NCBI GenBank assembly: GCA_030690515.1
Contig: JAUYGP010000207.1
Location: 1 to 7,337, forward strand
DNA length: 7,337 nucleotides
DNA from: Giesbergeria sp.
Lineage (GTDB): Bacteria; Pseudomonadota; Gammaproteobacteria; Burkholderiales; Burkholderiaceae_C
Direction: 5' to 3'
Shown here: piece by piece, positions 1 through 6,601 of the stretch
How positions within the stretch are numbered: the first letter of the stretch is position 1
Layout of the letters: every line of letters begins with the position of its first letter
Translations under genes and position numbers: made by a program
Notes under the pieces: generated by a model
The model's database searches: none
What the model saw: only the letters and a program-made list of their open reading frames with translations
What the model was told of the DNA's origin: nothing

Positions 1-1250
1 GTGGCACTCAAATCAAACTCATGCTGCTCCTGCTCAATGCGGTTGCGCATTGATCCGATCACCGCAGCATTCTTGCCACGCAGGCTGCGCAACTCCGCCA
101 TCTGATCATCCAGATCGCGCCGCCGAATATTGAGTACCCGCGAGGTCTCCACCCGCAAACCAGAAATACCGGTCCCTATGGCCGAACGCAAAATAGCCTG
201 CCGCCGACCCATGACCCCTCGGGCCAACGCATCCTCCAGCACAGGCAGGCCGCTGGTTTCCAGCATCAGGTCGTCACAGGAAATTTTTGCCACCAGCCCC
301 TTTTGGGCAGACACGGGGATCACCTGATCCAAACGCACACCCAGCATCTCTGCCGAGGTCTGGCGCTGACGCTCTAATTGCTCTTCAATCTGCTGGGGCG
401 AATTGAGCGTATCCCAGAGGGTGTCTATCTTGTTGAGAACAACCAGCCGCGCCTCGGTACTCTCCGGTGTGGTCGCCAAGTGCTCGCGCCAGATGGCGAG
501 ATCGGAACGTGTCACTCCCGTATCCGCCCCCAGAATGAACACAACCGCATGCGCCTGCGGTATCAGGTTCACCGTCAGTTCCGGTTCGGCGCCCACCGCA
601 TTCAGGCCAGGGGTATCGAGAATGACCAGTCCCTGCTTAAGCAAGGGGTGCGGCATATTGATGATTGCATGGCGCCACATGGGCACCTCCACCAAGCCTT
701 CCGCATCCATGGACGGGTTTTCATCGGGCAGTTCATCGTGCCAAAACCCCATGGTACGTGCGTCATCCACGCTAACCCGGCGTACCTGCGTCACTTTTTC
801 CAGCGATTGGGCAATTTGCTCTGCGTCGTTGATATCCAGAGCAACATCCACCCAGCGATCAGGCTTCAAACGCCACTCGGACAGGCTGGACAACTGCAAC
901 CGGGTTTCAATGGGGAGCAAACGCAGGCAGGGAGCCAGCGCCGCGTCGTAACCTAACTCGGTCGGGCACATCGTCGTGCGCCCGGCGCTGGCCGGCATGA
1001 TGCGGCGGCCATAGCCAGCAAAAAAGATGGCGTTGATCAGTTCGGACTTTCCACGGGAAAACTCGGCGACGAAAGCCACCATGACCTTGTCGGTTCGCAC
1101 TTGGTCTTCCAGACGCTGCAAGCGCTCCTGGACTGCAGAATCCATAAGTTCATGGCCACCCATCCATTCGCCCAACTGTTTCAGTTGTCGGGCAAACTCA
1201 CGCCGCCACGTCCCGTGCTGCTCAAACTGCTCGTTGAATGAAGGTCCCAC
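1..1250 (-). CDS. Dynamin-like GTPase, partial (C-terminal end beyond the window)
   Basis: About 416 codons are visible on the minus strand without a stop before the window edge. Seen: a P-loop-like AEFSRGKS at residues 62-69, a switch I region with SAGRTTMCPTE (T92, T93), the G3 motif DTPGL at 212-216, the G4 motif NKID at 273-276 and a G5-like SAQK at 314-317. A charged, probably helical region follows from about residue 350 to the edge. This motif order and the wide spacing between G1 and G3 fit the bacterial dynamin family, whose members hydrolyse GTP and usually bind or remodel membranes. The first P-loop residue is Ala instead of the usual Gly. The start is taken as GTG at 1250, with GGGAG just upstream; a TTG at 1268 is possible but has no clear ribosome site. 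The cellular role is unknown. The gene lies 105 bases downstream of mutM on the same strand and has its own promoter candidate, so it need not depend on mutM transcription. Confidence 0.87.
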   Translation of the reverse strand, partial: MGPSFNEQFEQHGTWRREFARQLKQLGEWMGGHELMDSAVQERLQRLEDQVRTDKVMVAFVAEFSRGKSELINAIFFAGYGRRIMPASAGRTTMCPTELGYDAALAPCLRLLPIETRLQLSSLSEWRLKPDRWVDVALDINDAEQIAQSLEKVTQVRRVSVDDARTMGFWHDELPDENPSMDAEGLVEVPMWRHAIINMPHPLLKQGLVILDTPGLNAVGAEPELTVNLIPQAHAVVFILGADTGVTRSDLAIWREHLATTPESTEARLVVLNKIDTLWDTLNSPQQIEEQLERQRQTSAEMLGVRLDQVIPVSAQKGLVAKISCDDLMLETSGLPVLEDALARGVMGRRQAILRSAIGTGISGLRVETSRVLNIRRRDLDDQMAELRSLRGKNAAVIGSMRNRIEQEQHEFDLSA

Positions 1251-1296
1251 TTTGCTCCCGGAGTTCAATGGGCGGCCTGCCCACAGATAAGCACAA

Positions 1297-1305
1297 AATA
1301 TAGCA
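1297..1305 (-). promoter_or_regulatory. Candidate extended -10 promoter for the dynamin-like GTPase gene
   Basis: The minus strand reads TGCTATATT here, an extended -10 (TGn plus TATATT, five of six bases matching TATAAT). It lies in the 105-base gap between mutM and the GTPase gene, about 45 bases before the GTG start. This would give a leader of roughly 40 bases. No good -35 is seen 16-18 bases upstream, which an extended -10 can tolerate. Assigned by pattern only. Confidence 0.4.
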
Positions 1306-1355
1306 TCGCATGCCCCAAAAACGGCGCGTTCACGAGGTTTCGTGGTATCTAAGCC

Positions 1356-2171
1356 TCAAGTGCGTTGGCAGCGGGGGCAAAAATAGCTACTGCGCTGTCC
1401 CTGGCGCACCATGCGCACGAGGTTGCCGCAAGTATGACAGGGCGCACCCTCCCGACCATAGACATGCGCTTCGCTCTGGAAGTGGCCAAGGCTGCCATCA
1501 GCGCTTGAAAAATTGCGCAAAGTACTACCGCCTCGCTCCACGGCCCGCTCCATGACCTGCCGGATCGCTCCATACAAGCGGCGTGCCCGCACAGCGCCAA
1601 TGCGCGCAGCCGATGTAGTGGGGCGAATACCCGCCAAAAACAAAGCCTCCGAGGCGTAGATGTTGCCGACACCCACTACCAAGCGCCCCGCCAGCAGGAC
1701 CTGTTTAACGGGAGCCCTGCTGCCACGTAAACCGGCCTGAAAATCAGGGTAGCGAAAATCGTCGGAAAGCGGCTCCATGCCCAAGCGACCCAGCAATTTG
1801 CTGGCGACGGACGACTGCTCGCTGGCGGCATACACCACGGCCCCGAAACGCCGTGGATCATTCAGACGCAAAACACCTGCCGTAGTGGCCAAGTCAAAGT
1901 GATCATGGATGCCCGGGGGTAACTCCGCCTGCATGAATCGCAGGCTACCCGACATACCGAGATGCAACAGCAAAAGCCCCTGATCCAGGTCCAGCAGCAG
2001 GTATTTCCCGCGCCTGCGAACGCCGACCACCACCCGGCCGACCAGGCTGTCCGGCTCACATCCCAGCGGCCAACGCAGGGGTTTCCCCACAAAAACACGC
2101 AATACACGGGCACCCGCGATAGCGGGAGCGAAACTTCGGCGCGTGACTTCAACCTCTGGTAACTCAGGCAT
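1356..2171 (-). CDS. mutM: Formamidopyrimidine-DNA glycosylase (Fpg/MutM)
   Basis: This enzyme excises oxidised purines such as 8-oxoguanine and formamidopyrimidines from DNA and nicks the resulting abasic site by beta,delta-elimination. The 271 residues match the usual family length. Seen: N-terminal MPELPEVE, giving the catalytic Pro2 (exposed after Met removal) and Glu3; the lysine of RGKYLL at about 56; HLGMSGSLR at 70-78 with the void-filling Met73; NDPRRFG at 104-110 (Arg108, Phe109); the helix-two-turn-helix core with VGVGNIYASEALF; and a C-terminal zinc finger C-x2-C-x16-C-x2-C at residues 245, 248, 265 and 268, carrying the conserved GQRSSYFC stretch. All key residues are present, so the enzyme should be active. 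The ATG at 2171 is fixed by the need for Pro as second residue, with GAAGG about nine bases upstream. It is transcribed away from the TPR gene and toward the GTPase gene. Confidence 0.97.
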   Translation of the reverse strand: MPELPEVEVTRRSFAPAIAGARVLRVFVGKPLRWPLGCEPDSLVGRVVVGVRRRGKYLLLDLDQGLLLLHLGMSGSLRFMQAELPPGIHDHFDLATTAGVLRLNDPRRFGAVVYAASEQSSVASKLLGRLGMEPLSDDFRYPDFQAGLRGSRAPVKQVLLAGRLVVGVGNIYASEALFLAGIRPTTSAARIGAVRARRLYGAIRQVMERAVERGGSTLRNFSSADGSLGHFQSEAHVYGREGAPCHTCGNLVRMVRQGQRSSYFCPRCQRT

Positions 2172-2201
2172 GCTGCAAGACCTTCGCGCCGTTTCACGGG
2201 C
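2172..2201. promoter_or_regulatory. 30-base divergent gap between mutM and the TPR gene
   Basis: The two start codons face away from each other across only 30 bases, so both promoters must overlap coding sequence. For mutM, the minus strand has CATAAT at 2214-2209 (five of six bases to TATAAT), inside the first codons of the TPR gene and about 38 bases before the mutM ATG; its -35 match is poor. For the TPR gene I see no convincing -10 or -35 within the mutM 5' end. Confidence 0.35.
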
Positions 2202-3977
2202 ATGGATTATTATGGCCCGATGGTCCCATTTTTTCGCTTTCTGGCAGCCTCGCTGGTTATTGTCCTTTCGGTCGGCGCCAAACCTTCATGGGCCCAGTTT
2301 TCTGCTGCGTCACAAGACATCCCCAAGAACGACACGGCCACATCGAACGCTTTTCTAGATGCCACGCTGTTCTACGAAATACTGCTCGGTGAAATTGTGA
2401 CCCGGGGGGGCGACCTGGCTACGGGCTACTCACTCATCCTCGAGGCGGCCCGCCGCGGCAATGATGAACGGCTCTACCGGCGTGCCGTCGATATTGCGCT
2501 GCAATCACGCTCGGGAGAGCCTGCGCTGACGGCAGCCCAGGCATGGGCAGGCGCGTGGCCCCAGTCCGTCGACGCCCATCGCTATGTGCTACAGATTCTG
2601 GTGGCGCTCAACCGCATCGACGAATCCGCTGACCCGCTTCAGCAAGTGCTTGCCCTTCATGGGCCTGCGGACCGCGCCGCCTTCATGCTGGCACTGCCAC
2701 CGTTGTACGCCAAGGTTTCTGACAAGGCATTGGCCGCTTCGATGGTTGAAAAAGCGCTGCAAAACAGCCTCTCCGACCCTGCCGTCAGCGCTACGGCGTG
2801 GACAGTGGTCGGGCGCATGCGCTTGCTGTCAGACAACCAGCAAGGCGCCTTGGAAGCCGCCCGCAAGGCCCAGGATTTGGCGCCTCTGGAAGACAAGCCC
2901 GCAATACTGGCACTGGAGCTTCTGGAAGCAGGTGCGACCGAGGCCGAACCTCTGCTACGCCGCTACCTGGACGGTAAGCCCTCGCCAGAAATCCGCTTGG
3001 CCTACGCCCGCCTGCTACTGGAATGGCAGCGCTACACCGAAGCCCGGCAACAGCTCGGTTTTGTGACCTCCGAGAAACCCGATCTACCCCAGGCTTGGAT
3101 GGCACAGGCCGCGCTGCAGTTCCAGGACAACGACCTGGACGATGCGGAAGCATCCTTGCAAAGATATTCGGCACTTGTGGAGCCTGCCGGCAACGCAGCG
3201 ACTAGTCGTGCCAGCATGACCCCAGCGTATCGGCTGCATGCCCAGATTGCCGAGAAACGAGGCAACTATGCCGCCGCAGAGCAATGGCTCGGGCACATTG
3301 AGAATGAGCAGGATCTCTACAGCGCACAAACCCGTCGCGCATCCCTGCTGGCCCGCCAAGGCAAGCTGAAGGAGGCCCGCGCTCTGATCCACAGCATTCC
3401 CGCCGACACCGACAACGCCCGGCGCATGAACCTGATGGCCGAAGTACAACTGCTACGCGATGCACGCAAATACCGCGAAGCCTATGCCCTACAGAAAAAA
3501 TTGGTCGAGCAGTTGCCGGACGACGACGACCTGACCTATGAACTGGCGATGCTCGCCGACAAAAATGGCGATCATGCGTCCATGGAACGCCTGCTGCGCC
3601 AGATCATGGCGCGCAAACCCGGCTACCACCATGCCTATAACGCCCTGGGCTATTCGTTGGCGGAGCGCGGTATACGGCTCACGGAGGCCAAAGAACTGAT
3701 CCTCAAGGCACTCACTTTTGCCCCCAAGGACCCCTTCATTACCGACAGTCTGGCTTGGGTGGAGTTTCGCCTGGGCAACCCGGTCGAAGCATTGCGTCTG
3801 CTGGAAGCCGCCTTCGGTATCCGTCCCGATGCAGACATTGCGGCCCACCTGGGCGAGGTTCTCTGGACGCAAGGAAACCAGGAACGCGCCAGATCTATCT
3901 GGAGGGAAAGCAAGCGACTCAACCCAGACAACGAAACCCTGCGCGAAACCCTTAAACGGCTGAATATCAAGCTCTGA
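2202..3977 (+). CDS. Exported tetratricopeptide-repeat (TPR) protein, upstream of lolB
   Basis: A 591-residue protein of unknown exact function. Seen: an N-terminal hydrophobic segment (about residues 13-26) followed by a likely signal peptidase site after SWA at 29-31, so it is probably exported to the periplasm. The rest is Ala/Leu-rich paired helices typical of TPRs. The clearest repeats are around residues 265-330 (RLAYARLLLEW, MAQAALQFQDNDLDDAEASL) and 478-575 (AYNALGYSLAERG, DSLAWVEFRLGNPVEALRLL, AAHLGEVLWTQGNQERARSI). TPR arrays bind other proteins and no catalytic domain is visible. The start could be ATG 2202 or the in-frame ATG 2220; both keep the signal peptide and neither has a strong ribosome site. 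Its stop overlaps the lolB start by one base, implying coupled translation. Together with recalled conservation of this pair in Pseudomonas, that suggests, but does not show, a role in the envelope or in lipoprotein handling. Confidence 0.9.
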   Translation: MDYYGPMVPFFRFLAASLVIVLSVGAKPSWAQFSAASQDIPKNDTATSNAFLDATLFYEILLGEIVTRGGDLATGYSLILEAARRGNDERLYRRAVDIALQSRSGEPALTAAQAWAGAWPQSVDAHRYVLQILVALNRIDESADPLQQVLALHGPADRAAFMLALPPLYAKVSDKALAASMVEKALQNSLSDPAVSATAWTVVGRMRLLSDNQQGALEAARKAQDLAPLEDKPAILALELLEAGATEAEPLLRRYLDGKPSPEIRLAYARLLLEWQRYTEARQQLGFVTSEKPDLPQAWMAQAALQFQDNDLDDAEASLQRYSALVEPAGNAATSRASMTPAYRLHAQIAEKRGNYAAAEQWLGHIENEQDLYSAQTRRASLLARQGKLKEARALIHSIPADTDNARRMNLMAEVQLLRDARKYREAYALQKKLVEQLPDDDDLTYELAMLADKNGDHASMERLLRQIMARKPGYHHAYNALGYSLAERGIRLTEAKELILKALTFAPKDPFITDSLAWVEFRLGNPVEALRLLEAAFGIRPDADIAAHLGEVLWTQGNQERARSIWRESKRLNPDNETLRETLKRLNIKL

Positions 3978-4513
3978 TGGGCCAGGCACTCTCGAACACG
4001 AAAACGACGCCCTCCCCCGTTCGCCCCTCTTGGCAGACGGCATTGGCGTGGTTGATGGCATGCTTGCTGCTGGGGTTGGCCGGATGCGCACAAATCCCTA
4101 CCGCAACGCCGTCGACCAGCCCCCACTGGAGCGGTCGAATTGCCCTGCAGGTCGAAGGACAGGAAGCACTGTCGTTTTCCGCTAGTTTTGAGTTGCAAGG
4201 GTCACCCACCCAAGGTGAACTAGCGCTGCTCAGCCCCCTGGGCACCCTGATGGCCCAGCTGCAATGGGAGCCGGGCCAGGCCCGACTGAGCGCGCGCGGG
4301 GAAACACAGGTGTCCAACTCTTTGGAGGATCTTCTTCTGCAAGCGACGGGCACGCCCATTCCCGTCGCCGCCCTGTTTGATTGGCTTTCAGGCACCCAGA
4401 CCAGCGCTAACGGCTGGCTGGCAGACCTGGGGGCGCTAGATAAAGGGCGCCTGGTGGCGCAGCGCAACGATCCGGCGCCTCGTACAACGCTACGCATTGC
4501 GCTGGATCGCTGA
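3977..4513 (+). CDS. lolB: Outer-membrane lipoprotein insertion protein LolB
   Basis: LolB accepts lipoproteins from the periplasmic carrier LolA and inserts them into the outer membrane; it is itself a lipoprotein. The product is 178 residues. Seen: an n-region with a single Arg16, a hydrophobic stretch at about 22-35, and the lipobox LAGC with the lipidated Cys37. The mature part carries SGRIAL (52-57), SFSASFELQG and ELALLSPLGTLMAQLQW, a pattern I recognise from betaproteobacterial LolB. The mature protein of about 142 residues is shorter than E. coli LolB. The ATG overlaps the TPR stop in TGATG with no clear ribosome site, so translation is probably coupled. A later ATG at 4055 would leave too short and uncharged a signal peptide. 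The position between the TPR gene and ispE is the standard lolB context in gamma- and betaproteobacteria. Confidence 0.92.
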   Translation: MGQALSNTKTTPSPVRPSWQTALAWLMACLLLGLAGCAQIPTATPSTSPHWSGRIALQVEGQEALSFSASFELQGSPTQGELALLSPLGTLMAQLQWEPGQARLSARGETQVSNSLEDLLLQATGTPIPVAALFDWLSGTQTSANGWLADLGALDKGRLVAQRNDPAPRTTLRIALDR

Positions 4514-4523
4514 AACAGATGTT

Positions 4524-5396
4524 ATGCAAGCCCTCTACGACGTCCCGGCTCCTGCCAAGCTGAATCTCTTTCTGCACATCACTGGCCGCAGGCCCGATGG
4601 ATACCACCTGCTGCAATCGGTCTTCATGCTGATTGACTGGTGTGACACGCTGCATTTTTCGCTGCGCACCGACGGGCACATCAGCCGCGAAGACCTGGGC
4701 CCCACCCTGCCGGCCGACGATCTGGCGGTGCGTGCCGCACGGGCACTGCAAAGCGCCACAGGCTGCGCCTACGGCGCACACATGGGCGTACTCAAACGCA
4801 TTCCATCCCAGGCAGGCATGGGCGGCGGATCCTCCGATGCCGCCACGGTGCTGTTGTCGCTCAACCGGCTGTGGAACCTGCATCTGAGCAGGCAGGCACT
4901 GCAAGCCATCGCCGTTCAGCTGGGTGCGGATGTGCCGTTTTTTTTATGCGGACACAACGCCTGGGTAGAGGGAATTGGTGACAAAATACGGCCCCTGACG
5001 GACACCCATGCGCTGCCTTCGGCCCGGTTTCTGGTGATCAAGCCCGAAGTGGGGTTAGATACCCGGGAGATTTTTTCATCTCTCGACCTAAAACGCGATT
5101 CTGATAGTGCTATAATCTCAGGCTTTGCTGCAGAACACTTTGACTTCGGTCGAAACGACTTGCAGAACGTTGCTCAGGCCCTATGCCCTGAAGTGGGAAA
5201 AGCACTTAAATGGCTTGAAACCCGCGGATTGCATGGCAGAATGACGGGCTCAGGAAGCGCGGTGTTTGCGCAAATGCCACATACGGCAGATCTTGATGGC
5301 GCTCCAAGCGCATGGCAGGTCAGGGTGTGTGAGAATCTATTGCTACATCCTCTGGCAGGGTGGGCAAAAGATGAAAGTTTCGGCTTGTTGCCCTAA
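4524..5396 (+). CDS. ispE: 4-diphosphocytidyl-2-C-methyl-D-erythritol kinase
   Basis: IspE phosphorylates the 2-hydroxyl of CDP-methylerythritol with ATP, a step of the MEP route to isoprenoids. At 290 residues it has the usual length. Seen: the N-terminal PAKLNLFLHITGRRPDGYH (Lys12, Asn14 and the substrate-binding Tyr27/His28 region); the GHMP-kinase glycine-rich ATP loop IPSQAGMGGGSSDAA at 93-107; LGADVPFFL at 133-141 with the catalytic Asp136; the FGRNDLQ motif; and the C-terminal glycine motif MTGSGSAVFAQM. ATG 4524 is chosen because homologues begin just before PAPAKLN; an in-frame TTG at 4497 would add nine residues and overlap lolB. The gap to lolB is 10 bases. The segment at about 5060-5260 is more AT-rich than its surroundings and includes the rare Ile codon ATA at 5112, within a candidate promoter for downstream genes. 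Confidence 0.96.
   Translation: MQALYDVPAPAKLNLFLHITGRRPDGYHLLQSVFMLIDWCDTLHFSLRTDGHISREDLGPTLPADDLAVRAARALQSATGCAYGAHMGVLKRIPSQAGMGGGSSDAATVLLSLNRLWNLHLSRQALQAIAVQLGADVPFFLCGHNAWVEGIGDKIRPLTDTHALPSARFLVIKPEVGLDTREIFSSLDLKRDSDSAIISGFAAEHFDFGRNDLQNVAQALCPEVGKALKWLETRGLHGRMTGSGSAVFAQMPHTADLDGAPSAWQVRVCENLLLHPLAGWAKDESFGLLP
5108..5116 (+). promoter_or_regulatory. Candidate promoter inside ispE for tRNA-Gln and prs (extended -10)
   Basis: TGCTATAAT is a perfect extended -10 (TGn plus consensus TATAAT) within codons 195-198 of ispE (Ser-Ala-Ile-Ile). No -35 match is good at 16-18 bases; TCGACC at 5083-5088 lies 22 bases away. A start near 5123 would put about 290 bases of leader before the tRNA and about 415 before prs. 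The gap between ispE and the tRNA is only 17 bases and holds no promoter. The E. coli prs transcript is also known for its long leader, which fits but is not proof. Confidence 0.5.
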
Positions 5397-5413
5397 AGGC
5401 AGCAGGCCCGTGT

Positions 5414-5490
5414 AGGGGAGTCGCCAAGCTGGTTAAGGCACTGGATTTTGATTCCAGCATGCAAAGGTTCGAATCCTTTCTCCCCTGCCA
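5414..5490 (+). tRNA. tRNA-Gln (anticodon UUG)
   Basis: A complete 77-base cloverleaf can be folded by eye: acceptor stem AGGGGAG (5414-5420) with CTCCCCT (5480-5486), D stem GCC/GGC, anticodon stem CTGGA/TCCAG around the loop TTTTGAT, a five-base variable loop, and T stem AAAGG/CCTTT around TTCGAAT. The discriminator is G and CCA is encoded (5488-5490). The anticodon TTG at 5448-5450 reads CAA and, by wobble, CAG. It lies 17 bases after ispE and 46 before prs with no terminator on either side, so it is probably released from a longer transcript by RNase P and 3' processing. Confidence 0.97.
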
Positions 5491-5536
5491 AATCTTTATC
5501 GCGTACAGGCATTAATTTCAGACCGCTGGGACGCTC

Positions 5537-6511
5537 ATGCAGGCAAACCACCCCGACTTCATGGTTTTCACCGGCAATGCCAATCCTGGCATGGCAGCTG
5601 AAATTGCCCAATACCTGGGTATCACACTGGGCGCCGCACATGTGGGGCGCTTTTCCGACGGCGAGGTCACCGTCGAGATCAACCAGAACGTCCGCGCCCG
5701 CGACGTGTTCGTGGTGCAGTCCACCTGCGCACCCACCAACGAAAACCTGATGGAACTGCTGATCATGGTCGATGCGCTCAAGCGCGCATCGGCGGAACGC
5801 ATCAGCGCTGTCATCCCCTATTTTGGCTACGCCCGGCAAGACCGCCGCCCCCGCTCCACCCGCGTGCCCATCACCGCGAAGGTGGTGGCCAACATGTTGC
5901 AGGCTGCTGGTGTCAGCCGCGTGCTGACCATGGACCTGCACGCCGACCAGATCCAGGGCTTCTTCGACATTCCCGTAGACAACATCTACGCTTCGCCGGT
6001 GCTGCTGGGCGACCTGCGCCAGAAAAACTACGAAGACCTGATTGTGGTTTCGCCCGACGTCGGTGGCGTCGTGCGTGCACGTGCGCTGGCCAAACAACTC
6101 GGCTGCGACCTGGCCATTATCGACAAACGCCGTCCCAAGGCCAATGTCAGTGAAGTGATGCACGTGATCGGTGAAATCGATGGTCGCAACTGCGTCATCA
6201 TGGACGACATGATCGATACGGCCGGTACGCTGGTCAAGGCAGCAGAAGTGCTGAAGGCGCGTGGCGCCAAAAAGGTTTATGCCTACTGCACACACCCGAT
6301 TTTCTCGGGCCCTGCCATTGAGCGCATCACCCAGGGCTCGGCCCTCGACGAAGTCGTGGTGACCAATACCATTCCCTTGAGCACGGCCGCACGCGGCTGC
6401 GCCAAGATTCGCCAACTCTCCGTGGCCCCGCTGATCGCAGAAACGATCCAGCGGATTGCCCGCGGCGACTCGGTGATGAGTTTGTTTGCAGACCAGGACA
6501 ACTTGTTCTGA
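5537..6511 (+). CDS. prs: Ribose-phosphate pyrophosphokinase (PRPP synthase)
   Basis: Prs transfers the pyrophosphate of ATP to ribose 5-phosphate, making PRPP for purine, pyrimidine, NAD, His and Trp synthesis. The 324 residues equal the class I enzyme plus a short N-terminal extension. Seen: RFSDGE at 38-43; the mobile loop with YFGYARQDRRPR at about 95-106; MDLHADQIQGFF with the nucleotide-site His135; SPDVGGVVRA at about 172-181; the catalytic-loop Lys197 in DKRRPKAN; and the PRPP-binding motif IMDDMIDTAGT at 221-231. All core residues are present. ATG 5537 has a modest TGGGAC upstream and gives the usual betaproteobacterial start MQANHPDF; a shorter start at Met9 is possible. No PurR-like palindrome is seen upstream. 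The gene is followed by an intrinsic terminator. Confidence 0.98.
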   Translation: MQANHPDFMVFTGNANPGMAAEIAQYLGITLGAAHVGRFSDGEVTVEINQNVRARDVFVVQSTCAPTNENLMELLIMVDALKRASAERISAVIPYFGYARQDRRPRSTRVPITAKVVANMLQAAGVSRVLTMDLHADQIQGFFDIPVDNIYASPVLLGDLRQKNYEDLIVVSPDVGGVVRARALAKQLGCDLAIIDKRRPKANVSEVMHVIGEIDGRNCVIMDDMIDTAGTLVKAAEVLKARGAKKVYAYCTHPIFSGPAIERITQGSALDEVVVTNTIPLSTAARGCAKIRQLSVAPLIAETIQRIARGDSVMSLFADQDNLF

Positions 6512-6528
6512 GTCTGAGCAAAGCGTGG

Positions 6529-6551
6529 AGCGCCCCTTGCGGGCGCTTTTT
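6529..6551 (+). terminator. Intrinsic terminator between prs and rplY
   Basis: AGCGCCC (6529-6535) pairs perfectly with GGGCGCT (6541-6547) across a five-base loop CTTGC and is followed by four further Ts. It starts 17 bases after the prs stop. This is a GC-rich hairpin with a short U-tract, so it should terminate at least partly and lower or uncouple rplY from prs transcription. Confidence 0.8.
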
Positions 6552-6601
6552 ACCTTAACGAAAGTGACACTGGTCGCGGTGCACTTTTTCTGGAGAATTT
6601 T

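Noticed and set aside
378..956. Plus-strand open frames of 182-192 codons
   Set aside because: They are antisense to the GTPase gene, whose DTPGL and NKID motifs are clear in the same interval; low-complexity composition and no family resemblance.
1316..1347. Possible mutM terminator (minus strand, CACGA/TCGTG hairpin with a T5 run beyond it)
   Set aside because: The stem has only five pairs and the T-run is well separated from it, so it does not fit an intrinsic terminator.
3489..4198. Minus-strand open frames across the TPR-lolB junction
   Set aside because: They are antisense to well-supported TPR and lolB coding sequence and show no domain.
4497..4523. Upstream TTG start for ispE
   Set aside because: It would overlap lolB and add nine residues not expected in the family; the ATG at 4524 gives the standard N-terminus just before PAPAKLN.
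5140..5168. TTGACT at 5140-5145 as a -35 box for a second promoter in ispE
   Set aside because: No acceptable -10 is present 16-18 bases downstream (CAGAAC or similar).
5414..5536. tRNA-Gln as an attachment site for an integrated element
   Set aside because: No integrase gene and no duplicated tRNA 3' end is seen; prs follows in its normal place.
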